A stretch of 36,962 nucleotides of DNA, taken from Bacteroidales bacterium. GTDB taxonomy: Bacteria; Bacteroidota; Bacteroidia; Bacteroidales; UBA10428. Positions 8,982-19,051 of the stretch are shown here, in pieces. Both the position numbers and the translations under genes were made by a program. The stretch's first letter is position 1; the number at the start of each line of letters is the position of its first letter. Location of the stretch: the NCBI GenBank assembly GCA_016935355.1, contig JAFGRC010000103.1:1-36962 (forward strand), read 5' to 3'. The notes under the pieces were generated by a model. The model saw only the letters and a list, made by a program, of their open reading frames with translations, was not told the DNA's origin and made no database searches.

Positions 8982-9425
8982 TCAGGCTTTTTTGGACTTT
9001 TTTGCAGTTCCGGACTTGCTTTTGATGGTTGAAGCAGTTTTGGAAGTACTTTTCCCGGATGGGGCAGTTTTGGGTTTGTCTTTAACCTTCCCGGCAATTT
9101 CACCGAATTTGTCTTCAGCCTTGCCAGCGATTTTTTTACCCATCTCCTTCATTTTCTTAAGGGCGACCCCCGCTTTTACTTCAGCTTTATCAGCCGTCGC
9201 TTCAAGCTTGTCTTTCAAACCGCTTTTTTCGAAGTCTTCAATCTTATCTTCAACAAAATCTTCAGCTTTTTTGAAAACTTCGGTAACCTTTCCGTAAGCT
9301 TTGCTTTTTTTTGCATTTTCAACTTTGTCATCCAGAAAATCATCAGCCTTGTCTACCAGTTCTTTTGCCTTGTTCAACCACTTTTTTTCAGTTTTCTGAG
9401 CTTCCTTTTTTGTCTTTTTTTCCAT
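8982..9425 (-). CDS. Lysine-rich coiled-coil protein with a histone H1-like basic tail
   Basis: Start at the internal Met (9425): MEKKTKKEAQKTEKKWLNKAKELVDKADDFLDDKVENAKKSKAYGKVTEVFKKAEDFVEDKIEDFEKSGLKDKLEATADKAEVKAGVALKKMKEMGKKIAGKAEDKFGEIAGKVKDKPKTAPSGKSTSKTASTIKSKSGTAKKSKKA. The upstream part of the ORF (to 9563) overlaps pgi and is probably not used. Confidence 0.7.
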   Translation of the reverse strand: MEKKTKKEAQKTEKKWLNKAKELVDKADDFLDDKVENAKKSKAYGKVTEVFKKAEDFVEDKIEDFEKSGLKDKLEATADKAEVKAGVALKKMKEMGKKIAGKAEDKFGEIAGKVKDKPKTAPSGKSTSKTASTIKSKSGTAKKSKKA

Positions 9426-9501
9426 TTTAATATTATTTATGAATGCGTTTGTTATATAAAGGTTACATTTAATTAAATCCGATAAAAGATACACATTTTT
9501 T

Positions 9502-10845
9502 TTATAATCTTTCCTTAATTTTCCTGGTTTCCTCTTCAAATCCCGGTTTTTCAAGCAACGCAAACATATTCATTTTATAAGCCTCCACACCGGGTTGGTC
9601 GAAAGGATTGACATCCAGAAGATAGCCGCTTATACCACAGGCTTTTTCAAAGAAATACATCAGCTGCCCGAGATGGTATTCATTCAGCTCTGGCAATTCA
9701 ATGCGAATATTGGGTACACCACCGTCAACATGTGCCAGCATGGTTCCAAGTTCAGCCATTTTATTAACTGCATCCAAACGTTTACCTGCAAGGTAGTTGA
9801 GCTTGTCGAAGTTATCCTGGTCTTCGGGGATTTTCAGCCGGGTTTGAGGTTGTCTCACAGATATAACAGTTTCCATAAGGGTGCGTTCCCCTTCCTGAAT
9901 GTATTGCCCCATAGAGTGCAGATCAGCTGTAAAATCCACACTGGCAGGAAAAATACCCTTGCTTTCTTTACCTTCACTTTCACCATAAAGTTGCTTCCAC
10001 CATTCAGCAAGAAAGTGAAGTTTATTTTCGAAGTTGGCCAGGATCTCAATTTTTTTACCCGACAGGTATAACAGGTAACGGGCAGCTGCATATAATGCTG
10101 CCGGATTTTCAGCCTGGGGTAAGGCTGACAAAGTAAGTTTTTCCATTGCCCGTGCTCCTTCCACAAGTGCTCTTATGTCAAAACCTCCAATGGAAAGGGG
10201 TACAAGTCCTACAGGTGTCAGCACCGAGTAACGTCCTCCAACATCATCCGGTATAACAAATGTTTTGTACCCTTCACGTGTTGCCAATGTCCGTAAAGCA
10301 CCCTGGCTGTCATCGGTAATGGCTATGATCAGTTCCCGGGCCTTTTTCTTACCAGCTTTTATCTCGAGCTTTTCTTTCAGTATCCTGAAGGCAATGGCTG
10401 GTTCGGTAGTTGTTCCCGACTTTGAAATCACCACAATACCAAATCTGAGATTTTGGAGTACCTCAAGCAATTCGTTCAGGTAATCCTCGCCGATGTTCTG
10501 TCCCGCAAATAAAATCAACGGAAGGTCTTTTATATTCTGAAGATATCGGAAGGTATTTGACAGAGCTTCAACAACCGCTTTGGCACCCAGGTAGGATCCG
10601 CCAATGCCGATCACCACCAAAAGATCAATTTCCTGCCGCATGCGGAAGGCAGTTTGTTCGATATCTTTCAGGTCTGACTCAGATATGGAAGAGGGTAAAT
10701 TTACCCAGCCAACAAAATCATTGCCCTTACCGGTTTTGTTTTCCAGTGCCTCTGCTGCTTTCCTGGTTCTCTCTGAAAGATTCTGTATTTCTTCTGCGGG
10801 TATAAAACCATATACTTTGCTAATATCAATTTTTAAATTTTCCAT
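9502..10845 (-). CDS. pgi: Glucose-6-phosphate isomerase
   Basis: 447 aa; [58 protein letters not shown] and the C-terminal [19 protein letters not shown]. Confidence 0.97.
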   Translation of the reverse strand: MENLKIDISKVYGFIPAEEIQNLSERTRKAAEALENKTGKGNDFVGWVNLPSSISESDLKDIEQTAFRMRQEIDLLVVIGIGGSYLGAKAVVEALSNTFRYLQNIKDLPLILFAGQNIGEDYLNELLEVLQNLRFGIVVISKSGTTTEPAIAFRILKEKLEIKAGKKKARELIIAITDDSQGALRTLATREGYKTFVIPDDVGGRYSVLTPVGLVPLSIGGFDIRALVEGARAMEKLTLSALPQAENPAALYAAARYLLYLSGKKIEILANFENKLHFLAEWWKQLYGESEGKESKGIFPASVDFTADLHSMGQYIQEGERTLMETVISVRQPQTRLKIPEDQDNFDKLNYLAGKRLDAVNKMAELGTMLAHVDGGVPNIRIELPELNEYHLGQLMYFFEKACGISGYLLDVNPFDQPGVEAYKMNMFALLEKPGFEEETRKIKERL

Positions 10846-10855
10846 TATTTATGTT

Positions 10856-11851
10856 TTAATGTAAATTTTCTGTAAGCAATTTGATTTCAAGTGCAGGAGA
10901 TATCTTATCGTACAGGATATGATAAACGGCATCACAAATGGGCATTTTTACGTTGTACGTCTTGTTCACCTCCCGGATGCATGCAACCGCGTAATATCCC
11001 TCTGCGATCATGTTCATTTCAAGCATCGCTGACTTGACTGAATATCCTTTACCGATCATCATACCAAATGTCCGGTTGCGGCTGAACTGTGAATAAGCCG
11101 TTACCAGTACATCGCCCAGATAGGATGAACTTAGCAGCCGTCGTTTACTTTTAAAAGATTTTTCCAGAAACCTCTTGATCTCCTGCATTGCATTCGATAT
11201 GAGGACTGCCTGGAAATTATCACCGTATCCAAGTCCATGGCTTATGCCTGCAGCAACAGCCACAATATTCTTCAACACGGCTGCATATTCGGTTCCGTAA
11301 ATATCGGTTGTACTTTTTACCTGAACATAATGACACCGGAGTAAAGCGGCCACTTCTTCCGATTTCTTCTCTGTGGCAGCAGCAACGGTCAGGTAGGAAA
11401 GCCGCTCCAGAGCAATTTCCTCTGCATGGCACGGTCCTGCTATGATAACGATATTCCTGAAAGGCACATTGTAATTTTTATTGAAAAACTCTGCCACCGT
11501 CAAATTATCTCCGGGTATGATGCCTTTAATTGCCGAAACGATGGTCCGGTCACCAAAGCCGGATGTAAAGGAAACAAGAGATTCTCGTAAAAAAGGTGCT
11601 GGTATTGCAAATATCAGAATTCCAGATGATTCAATAGTATCATGCAGTGAATTAAAGAATTTAATACGACTGGTATCAAATTGTATGTCGCTGATGTATT
11701 TTGGATTATGTTTGAACTTACGGATGTAATCAATGGTTTCGGCCGAACGGATATACCAGTTAATTTCCGGTACATTATTAAGCAATAATTTCACAAGCGC
11801 CGTTGCCCAGCTTCCGCTACCCAATACCGCAATACTGCGTTGACCTGTCAT
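10856..11851 (-). CDS. gpsA: NAD(P)H-dependent glycerol-3-phosphate dehydrogenase
   Basis: 331 aa; GSGSWATALVKLL, KGI, GPCHAEEIALERLSYLTVA, GTEYAAVLKNIVAVAAGISHGLGYGDNFQAVLISNAMQEI, YLGDVLVTAYSQFSRNRTFG. Confidence 0.95.
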   Translation of the reverse strand: MTGQRSIAVLGSGSWATALVKLLLNNVPEINWYIRSAETIDYIRKFKHNPKYISDIQFDTSRIKFFNSLHDTIESSGILIFAIPAPFLRESLVSFTSGFGDRTIVSAIKGIIPGDNLTVAEFFNKNYNVPFRNIVIIAGPCHAEEIALERLSYLTVAAATEKKSEEVAALLRCHYVQVKSTTDIYGTEYAAVLKNIVAVAAGISHGLGYGDNFQAVLISNAMQEIKRFLEKSFKSKRRLLSSSYLGDVLVTAYSQFSRNRTFGMMIGKGYSVKSAMLEMNMIAEGYYAVACIREVNKTYNVKMPICDAVYHILYDKISPALEIKLLTENLH

Positions 11852-12040
11852 TTCAGATTGGCTGCTTGTTTAATGTAAAGCAAAATTAACATTTAACCGG
11901 AATAATTCACTGATTAAAATATTAAAGATGTGAATTATTCAGGCGATCAGGGAGAGACAATATCTGAATGCATTTATTTTTTATCTCAATAGAACCGGTT
12001 ACTATTGTAAAGGACGGCAAAGGGCAACCTGCCGGTCATT

Positions 12041-12796
12041 TTATTTTGTGCATACCACAATAAAGTCCTTTGATCCGGAATGCAGGGGATTCTGTTTATA
12101 ATCGCCGTAAATGGCCTCGAGTTTCAATGATGAAAGACGGATGAGATGTTCCAGCTCATAACGGTAGAAAAACCGCATCTGAAATTGCCATTCTTTCTTT
12201 TGCCGGGAGTTTTTTTCATCCCATTCCAGTTTCATGGATACATTCAGCAGCTGGTTTACAATATCAGGATTGCTACTGACCGTACGTTTCAGTCGTTTGC
12301 CGGTATCATATTCACCGTCAAAGTCAGTTAGGTTCCTGATGCCATTGGCCAGGAGAAAGGGATCCGGAACGAACAAATCGAAAATGAATTTTCCTTCTTC
12401 GGTAAGATGTTCATAAATATTGTTCAGTAACCGGAGCTGGTTATCCACCTCCAGAATATGGGAAAACATCCGGAAAGGAGCAATGATCAGATCAAATTTC
12501 ACATCCCATTTCATATGCACGGCATCTTCCGTTTTTATGCGGAAATGCTCGGTTTCAGGTAACTTTGATTTCAGCATGCCGGTCATGCTTCTGCTGATAT
12601 CAACACCGTATACATCAGCGCCTTTATTGAATGCATCCATAAACAAACGACCCGTCCCGGCTCCCAGTTCAAGTACTTTACCCCTGACCGATGTTGCCTG
12701 TTTGAGAAAAAAACTGTTATCCACTCCATCCCTCACCTGGTGGTAGATCACATCATAAAACCGGGCAATAAAACCGGGATACTCAAAATCACTCAT
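12041..12796 (-). CDS. Class I SAM-dependent methyltransferase
   Basis: 251 aa; motif I VLELGAGTGRLFMDAFNKGADVYGVDIS and FDLIIAPFRMFSHI. Confidence 0.88.
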   Translation of the reverse strand: MSDFEYPGFIARFYDVIYHQVRDGVDNSFFLKQATSVRGKVLELGAGTGRLFMDAFNKGADVYGVDISRSMTGMLKSKLPETEHFRIKTEDAVHMKWDVKFDLIIAPFRMFSHILEVDNQLRLLNNIYEHLTEEGKFIFDLFVPDPFLLANGIRNLTDFDGEYDTGKRLKRTVSSNPDIVNQLLNVSMKLEWDEKNSRQKKEWQFQMRFFYRYELEHLIRLSSLKLEAIYGDYKQNPLHSGSKDFIVVCTK

Positions 12797-13000
12797 TTTT
12801 CATAAATTTTGCCTGTTATATGAAATTGTGTTTTGTTGACAGTCTATAAACGGCTCTCAATAAAACACACAATTTAAGAAAATCTTGTGTTTTTTCTTTG
12901 ATTGGGGCAAGGGGAAATTTATATAATTCCAGGTACATTAAACTTGGTAATAACAGTTTATATATAAAGCGGAAAAACGTTATACTACAATCGGGTACTT

Positions 13001-13843
13001 TTATCTGTTACCAAATGACCAGGAAACGGAGACGGCCGGACTGTAGCCCAGTACGGAATGTCTCCACACAGCCAGGTCGGCCCTGAAAGAACCGGTTTGC
13101 CATCCGATACCGAATGAAACCTGTGCATATTCGCCAAACTGAATTCCCATCCGGGCACATAGTGTTTCTGAAACCTTATATTCCAGTCCGGTTGCGAAAA
13201 CAATACCATTGTCCGATCTTTTTACTATTTCGAAACAGACCATGACATCATCTTCCAAAGAGTAACCTGCGCCTGCACGGATCAGGACAGGCATGCGTTC
13301 GCCTTGCAGATTGCTGAATCTTTGTCCTGCCGGGTTGTAAATATGAAATGCGATAATAAGATCCTGCAATGGTAAAGCCTGAATGCCAATTCCGGGTATC
13401 ACGGTATGCAGGTTACCGTAATCTGCTGCCTGATGGATCCGGATATAGTTCAGCGCAATGCCTGCCCGTAATTTATCACCAATGGACTTTCCATAAGCGA
13501 GTCCGGTTTTACTCTCGTTATAACCGTTATATCCATAGTGTATGTAATTGAATGCGTATGTACCTGATCCGGAAGGTATGCAGAATGTGAACGCTTCAAA
13601 TCCCATTTCGGCAATCATAAAATGATTTTCGTAATGAAAGGCAAACAGCGGATTTTCCATGACTGCCAGTCCGGCCTGATTGTGCAACCCCGACCATACT
13701 CCGCTTAGCATGACAGTTACATTGCCCAGGGCCCGTGACCGGGCGCTGACCGGAAAGACATCATGGATGGCCTGACAAGGAAATTGCCAAACCAGTATAA
13801 AGGTAAATAATACAACAACTTTCGCAGGTCGAACGAATTTCAA
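13001..13843 (-). CDS. PorV/PorQ-like outer-membrane beta-barrel protein
   Basis: 280 aa; signal peptide, then SARSRALGNVTVMLSGVWSGLHNQAGLAVMENPLFAFHYENHF, alternating beta pattern and an aromatic end ...VSVSWSFGNR. Confidence 0.65.
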   Translation of the reverse strand: MKFVRPAKVVVLFTFILVWQFPCQAIHDVFPVSARSRALGNVTVMLSGVWSGLHNQAGLAVMENPLFAFHYENHFMIAEMGFEAFTFCIPSGSGTYAFNYIHYGYNGYNESKTGLAYGKSIGDKLRAGIALNYIRIHQAADYGNLHTVIPGIGIQALPLQDLIIAFHIYNPAGQRFSNLQGERMPVLIRAGAGYSLEDDVMVCFEIVKRSDNGIVFATGLEYKVSETLCARMGIQFGEYAQVSFGIGWQTGSFRADLAVWRHSVLGYSPAVSVSWSFGNR

Positions 13844-13989
13844 ATTGTAACGATATTACGGTTAACGTTTTCCGGATTCAGTCGGGAAAAACTACTTTAG
13901 CAAATTACAAAAAAATGCACAGGAACAAAAATATTCTGTTTTTTTAAATTCAAAAGGGTTATTTACATGAAAATCGGAAAAAAATGATG

Positions 13990-14496
13990 TTATTCCACCT
14001 TAAACCTGAACTTAATGTTTTTCAGCTCATCGTTGGCCCTGATAATTTTAGTTTTCAGTCCTTCTTTATAGGATTTTAAGGATTCTGCAATTCTTTCATC
14101 ATGCAGACCAATGATCCGGGCTGCCAGAAGCGCTGCATTCTGAGCCGCGTTGATCCCCACCGTGGCAACCGGTATACCGGGAGGCATCTGCACGATGGAA
14201 AGCAGTGCATCAAGTCCTTCAAGGGAAGATTTTACGGGTACCCCTATCACGGGAAGGATTGTCATGGATGCGATTACGCCCGGCAAGTGGGCTGCCATGC
14301 CTGCAGCAGCAATAATTACCCTGATGCCGCGCTGGTCAGCACTTTTGGCAAATTGTTCGACTTCTCCGGGTGTGCGGTGTGCCGACAATGCATTCATTTC
14401 AAAGGGGATTTCCATGTCGTCCAGAATTCTGGCGGCATCCTCCATAACCTGAAAGTCTGAAATGCTGCCCATGATTATACTTACCAGAGGCTTCAT
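13990..14496 (-). CDS. purE: 5-(carboxyamino)imidazole ribonucleotide mutase
   Basis: 168 aa; PLVSIIMGSISDFQVMEDAARILDDMEIPFEMNALSAHRTPG and AAAGMAAHLPGVIASMTILPVIGVPVKSSLEGLDALLSIVQMPPGIPVATVGI. Confidence 0.97.
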   Translation of the reverse strand: MKPLVSIIMGSISDFQVMEDAARILDDMEIPFEMNALSAHRTPGEVEQFAKSADQRGIRVIIAAAGMAAHLPGVIASMTILPVIGVPVKSSLEGLDALLSIVQMPPGIPVATVGINAAQNAALLAARIIGLHDERIAESLKSYKEGLKTKIIRANDELKNIKFRFKVE

Positions 14497-14546
14497 ACCT
14501 GATGTTTAAAATTCCTGAAGCCTAAAATAGTGTAAATATTTGTATC

Positions 14547-15113
14547 TTGCGCATGAAATTTTCCAAACCACGGGTGGGTAGTATCATCATTGAGAATAAA
14601 AAATTCTTGCGCTATCTGACAAGCAAACAGATAGAAGTTGAAGTAAAAAGAATTGCCGGGAAAATAAATAAAGATATGGACGGTATGCAGGTGGTATTTC
14701 TGGTGGTTCTCACGGGTGCTTTTATGTTTGCTGCCGATCTGCTGCGCCGGATTAATTTTCAGGCTCAGGTGTCCTTAGTCAGGGCATCCTCATATAAGGG
14801 GATGGTGACTCCAGGGAAAGTACAGATTATGATGTGTACTGAGGAGAAACTTGAAAATAAGGTTGTGGTGGTTATTGAGGATATAATAGATACGGGACTT
14901 ACACTTAAAAGCATTTTGGGTAAGCTGGAGGCATTGAATCCGGGCATGGTAAAAACAGTTGCCTTGTTATTTAAGCCTGACTCATATAAAATGGACGTTG
15001 AACCGGACTATGTCGGATTTAGCATTCCGGGTCGTTTTGTTGGGGGCTACGGGCTCGACTATAAAGGTTATGGAAGAAATCTGGCAGAGATATATTTGCT
15101 TGAGGATGCATAA
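14547..15113 (+). CDS. hpt: Hypoxanthine phosphoribosyltransferase
   Basis: 188 aa; PRTase motif VVVVIEDIIDTGLTLKSIL, VVFLVVLTGAFMFAADLLRRI, PDYVGFSIPGRFVGGYGLDYKGYGRNL. Alternative start at 14553. Confidence 0.95.
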   Translation: MRMKFSKPRVGSIIIENKKFLRYLTSKQIEVEVKRIAGKINKDMDGMQVVFLVVLTGAFMFAADLLRRINFQAQVSLVRASSYKGMVTPGKVQIMMCTEEKLENKVVVVIEDIIDTGLTLKSILGKLEALNPGMVKTVALLFKPDSYKMDVEPDYVGFSIPGRFVGGYGLDYKGYGRNLAEIYLLEDA

Positions 15114-15227
15114 TCCGAAATTCTGATCAGTGAAATAAATGATCATATACAGTCCTATATGGGGTGAAAGATATACTATGAAGTAATCACATAATAATAA
15201 AGTAAGTTTTAATTAAAATTTGAACAA

Positions 15228-15800
15228 ATGTTGAATATAGTTTTATTCGGCCCTCCCGGTGCCGGTAAGGGGACTCAGGCGGTCAAACTGATTGATCAGT
15301 ACAAGCTTGTGCACCTTTCGACCGGAGATATTCTGCGCAGTGAGCTTGCTGCTGAAACAAAACTCGGATTAAAAGCAAAGCGGTATATGGATCGTGGAGA
15401 GCTTGTACCCGACGAGGTAGTCATTGGCATGATCGAAACCAAACTGGATCAGAATCCGGATGCGAAAGGATTTATCTTTGACGGCTTTCCCCGGACACAG
15501 GCACAAGCCCGGGCACTTGACAACCTGCTCTCCGGTAAGAATACCGCTATTACAACCATGCTTGCACTTGAAGTTGAAAAACAGGAACTCATACAACGGC
15601 TGATGGGCCGTGGAAAAGTATCCGGGCGGGCAGATGATCAGGATATTTCTGTAATTGAAAACCGTATTACGGTTTACAACCGGGAAACTTCCCCCGTAAT
15701 TGACTATTATGAAGGTCAGGGAAAATTCAAAGCCGTTAACGGCATGGGAAGCATCGAGGAGATTTTTGACAGACTTTGCAGCGCTATTGATAGTATATAG
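15228..15800 (+). CDS. adk: Adenylate kinase
   Basis: 190 aa; [45 protein letters not shown]. Confidence 0.97.
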   Translation: MLNIVLFGPPGAGKGTQAVKLIDQYKLVHLSTGDILRSELAAETKLGLKAKRYMDRGELVPDEVVIGMIETKLDQNPDAKGFIFDGFPRTQAQARALDNLLSGKNTAITTMLALEVEKQELIQRLMGRGKVSGRADDQDISVIENRITVYNRETSPVIDYYEGQGKFKAVNGMGSIEEIFDRLCSAIDSI

Positions 15801-15847
15801 TCGAGACAAAACATTCCGTACCGTTCACTTATACCCTGTTTGTTCCA

Positions 15848-16849
15848 ATGTCAGAATCCAATTTTGTTGATTACATCAAAATATTCTGCCGGTCGGGAAG
15901 AGGAGGAAAGGGCTCTGCCCACCTGCGCAGGGAAAAATTCAATCCGAAAGGAGGACCTGACGGGGGGGACGGAGGTCGCGGAGGACATATTATCCTGCGC
16001 GGTAACAGTCATTTGTGGACACTCCTGCACCTGCGGTACAGGAAACATATATTTGCCGTCCAGGGTCAGGATGGCATGAAGGATAACAAAACCGGAAAGA
16101 CCGGAGATGATGTAATCATTGAAGTACCCCTGGGGACAGTTGCCCGCGATGCAGAAACCGGCACATTCCTGCTGGAGATCTTAAATCATGGTGAGCAGCA
16201 AGTGCTGGTGAAGGGCGGTAAGGGAGGGCTCGGGAATACACATTTCAAATCGGCTACCAATCAGACACCGCGTTATGCTCAACCCGGAGAACCAGCAATA
16301 GAAGGTTGGTACAGTCTTGAACTTAAGATACTTGCTGATGTGGGACTGGTGGGATTACCGAACGCGGGAAAGTCTACATTACTGTCGGTTATTTCTGCGG
16401 CAAAACCAAAAATTGCCGAATATCCTTTTACGACTCTGGTACCCAACCTGGGTATTGTCCGCTACCGCAACGATCTGTCGTTTGTCGTGGCTGATATCCC
16501 CGGTATCATTGAAGGTGCGCATGAAGGAAGGGGATTGGGACTGAGATTTTTAAGGCATATTGAGAGGAATTCCATTTTGCTTTTCATGATACCGGTCGAC
16601 AGCAATGACATCCTGAGGGAATATGAGATCCTGCTTCATGAACTGAGGCAATATAATCCTGAACTCCTGGATAAGAAACGTGTGCTGTCCATTACCAAAT
16701 GCGATCTTGCAGATCAGGAGCTGATTTCCGGCTTAAAATCTGATTTGCCCGACATGCCCTTTGTTTTTATCTCTGCCCATACCGGACAAAACCTGCAGCA
16801 ATTAAAAAATATTTTGTGGGGCGAGCTTAATATCATGACTGATGATTGA
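15848..16849 (+). CDS. obg: Obg-family GTPase
   Basis: 333 aa; Gly-rich Obg fold ([28 protein letters not shown]), G1 [35 protein letters not shown]. Confidence 0.97.
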   Translation: MSESNFVDYIKIFCRSGRGGKGSAHLRREKFNPKGGPDGGDGGRGGHIILRGNSHLWTLLHLRYRKHIFAVQGQDGMKDNKTGKTGDDVIIEVPLGTVARDAETGTFLLEILNHGEQQVLVKGGKGGLGNTHFKSATNQTPRYAQPGEPAIEGWYSLELKILADVGLVGLPNAGKSTLLSVISAAKPKIAEYPFTTLVPNLGIVRYRNDLSFVVADIPGIIEGAHEGRGLGLRFLRHIERNSILLFMIPVDSNDILREYEILLHELRQYNPELLDKKRVLSITKCDLADQELISGLKSDLPDMPFVFISAHTGQNLQQLKNILWGELNIMTDD

Positions 16850-17399
16850 ATTCCTGCATAATATCGATTCCGAACTTTTACTCTGGCTGAACAGCCGGCA
16901 TTCGTATTTTTTTGACAGGGTCATGTTCTTTATTTCCGGGCACTGGGAATGGGTCCCCTTGTATGCCGTCCTCTTTGGATTCATGATCTGGAAGTACCGG
17001 TGGAAATCACTTTGGATATTGCTGGCAGTTGCAATTATGATAACGGTGAGCGATCAGCTTACCAATGTTCTCAAGTCAGCGGTAAAACGTCCCAGACCTT
17101 GCAAGGACCCGGTAATCGGACAAATGGTATTGCTGGTGAATGATTACTGCAGCGGGATGTATGGTTTTGTTTCGGCTCATGCATCCAACACATTTGCACT
17201 GGCGACATTCATATCGCTTTTGTTCAGGAATAAATGGGTCGCAGCGGGCATGTTGTGCTGGTCGTCCGTTGTTTCCTACAGCAGGATATACCTCGGCGTG
17301 CACTATCCTGGAGATATTATCTGTGGCGCAATACTTGGAGCGGTTCTGGCCTGGATGACTTATCGGATTCTCAAGCACCTTCACCGTATCGCGGTATGA
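16842..17399 (+). CDS. PAP2-family phosphatase (membrane)
   Basis: 185 aa; [29 protein letters not shown] and [20 protein letters not shown] tripartite signature; start overlaps the obg stop by 8 bp. Confidence 0.92.
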   Translation: MIEFLHNIDSELLLWLNSRHSYFFDRVMFFISGHWEWVPLYAVLFGFMIWKYRWKSLWILLAVAIMITVSDQLTNVLKSAVKRPRPCKDPVIGQMVLLVNDYCSGMYGFVSAHASNTFALATFISLLFRNKWVAAGMLCWSSVVSYSRIYLGVHYPGDIICGAILGAVLAWMTYRILKHLHRIAV

Positions 17400-17425
17400 C
17401 TTTCTGATACCTTCTCCTTACCCTG

Positions 17426-17938
17426 CTACATCCTGATTTTCCTGAATTCTTCTTTCATCCGGTTGATATCGGTGATCCAGTCCTCGATATCATTCTCATG
17501 CTCCAATTCTTCATTCAGGATGGTGGTTGCAATCTGATGTGTGGTATGATCTTTCCCGTTTGTAAAGTCGGCAATTTCCTTATACCGCTGAATGGCGCAT
17601 CGCTCACCCTTCAGGTTCTGTTCAAGGACGACTTCTATATAAGGGTCTTCAGGAGCATCATATCCACAGCGGCCAAGGCTCAGCCAGTCTTTCGGATTCA
17701 GCACAGGTGTGCCTCCGAGTTGGATGATCCTGTCAACAACCAGTACGGCATGATTTAATTCCTGATCGGCATGCAACAGCAGCTCAGGTTCAATTTCACT
17801 CCGCATGGGTCCTTCCATCATTCGTGCGCCAATCCAGTACTGATAATATGCCAGCCATTCTTCTGAAAGGGCTGCATTAAGCATTTCAATGAGTTTTTTT
17901 ACATCAATGTCCAAAATGTCAACTGCTTGTTTGCCCAT
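17426..17938 (-). CDS. Ferritin-like protein, DPSL (Dps-like/thioferritin)-type
   Basis: 170 aa; EEWLAYYQYWIGARMMEGPMRSEIEPELLLHADQELNHAVLVVDRI and NEELEHENDIEDWI diiron motifs; C-X22-C pair (CGYDAPEDPYIEVVLEQNLKGERC). Confidence 0.82.
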   Translation of the reverse strand: MGKQAVDILDIDVKKLIEMLNAALSEEWLAYYQYWIGARMMEGPMRSEIEPELLLHADQELNHAVLVVDRIIQLGGTPVLNPKDWLSLGRCGYDAPEDPYIEVVLEQNLKGERCAIQRYKEIADFTNGKDHTTHQIATTILNEELEHENDIEDWITDINRMKEEFRKIRM

Positions 17939-18227
17939 AATAATTAGTTTAAGTTATTTTTATACTTCAAATTTAATTAAGATTTTCCGGTATTTGAAGT
18001 AACGGAAAAAAGTTTCACGATAAGAACATCAAAAATTATTGAATTCATGTCACAAAATTATCAGCATTTTGTCTGGTTAATAAGACTGTTTTTTTAATGT
18101 GTTTCAGTCAGGTATGCCAGGATAAATCCTGTTGTCCGTGAATTCATATATTCTTCTGATTCAGAATAATACTATATGACAGATATTAGTTTTTCCGTTT
18201 TCCTTTTAGTTATCAGCAAAAGTTCAC

Positions 18228-18235
18228 TATCTTTG
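18228..18235 (+). promoter_or_regulatory. Putative -7 promoter element (TATCTTTG) for the NifX-like gene
   Basis: TAnnTTTG consensus match about 48 nt upstream of ATG at 18283. Confidence 0.4.
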
Positions 18236-18282
18236 TTAAGTTGATAACACTCCGGATATTTTGCAATCTTAAAAATAACTTT

Positions 18283-18669
18283 ATGAAGATAGCTATTCCC
18301 ACAAGAGGGACAAAACTGGATCACCATTTCGGTCATTGTGAAAGCTATACGGTTATGACTGTTGATGATGATAAAAACATAATAGGATCTGAGGTACTTC
18401 CTGCAACAGCCGGCTGTGGCTGTAAATCAGATATTGCATCCGTGTTAAGGGAAAAAGGTGTGACCATTATGCTGGCTGGTAATATGGGTACCGGCGCGGC
18501 AGATATTCTTGGACAGCATGGTATAGAGGTATACCGTGGATGTTCCGGAAATGTAAGGGCTTTGGCAGAGGCTTTTCTTGCCGGTGCTATTGCGGATTCC
18601 GGATCACCTTGTGCACAGCATGAAATACATCACAGGCATGGACAGGACTACGATCACCATCCCGCATAA
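18283..18669 (+). CDS. NifX/NifB-C-terminal-like (dinitrogenase Fe-Mo cofactor-binding) protein with His-rich tail
   Basis: MKIAIPTRGTKLDHHFGHCESYTVMTVDDDKNI...VLPATAGCGCKSDIASVLREKGVTIMLAGNMGTGAADILGQHGIEVYRGCSG; tail HEIHHRHGQDYDHHPA. Upstream start at 18241 judged less likely. Confidence 0.88.
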   Translation: MKIAIPTRGTKLDHHFGHCESYTVMTVDDDKNIIGSEVLPATAGCGCKSDIASVLREKGVTIMLAGNMGTGAADILGQHGIEVYRGCSGNVRALAEAFLAGAIADSGSPCAQHEIHHRHGQDYDHHPA

Positions 18670-18723
18670 CAGATTTCATCGACAGAATAAGGCAAATAAA
18701 ATGTTGCAGCGTGTCCGGTAGAA

Positions 18724-19020
18724 TTAAAAAACCATAATCACAGAAGTTATTTCTCCGGGAACTGAAGTCGCAGTCAGATTACCGCCATGCATTTGCATAA
18801 TCTGCCTGGAAAGACTCAACCCGACTCCGCTTCCGGATTCCTTGGTGGTATAAAAGGGAATGAATATTTTGTCAAGGTTTTCCTCTGGAATGCCCAATCC
18901 GTTGTCTGCAACTTCCAGCTGAGGGCATCCATGGTCGTTGATGAACCCCTTCAGACTGATTTTAATTCATTATATTCATTGTTTCGATGGCATATGCAAT
19001 GCCAAAGGAGATTGCAGCAC
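18724..19020 (-). pseudogene. Decayed histidine kinase, C-terminal HATPase_c remnant
   Basis: Minus-strand translation: ISLKGFINDHGCPQLEVADNGLGIPEENLDKIFIPFYTTKESGSGVGLSLSRQIMQMHGGNLTATSVPGEITSVIMVF* (G1 box DNGLGIP, F box FIPFYTTK, G2 box GSGVGLSLSRQI). Upstream, an N-box-like ALPYAIETMN lies in a shifted frame; no dimerisation or sensor part remains. Confidence 0.82.
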
Positions 19021-19051
19021 TACTAATTATTTAACCAAACTATTGCATACC

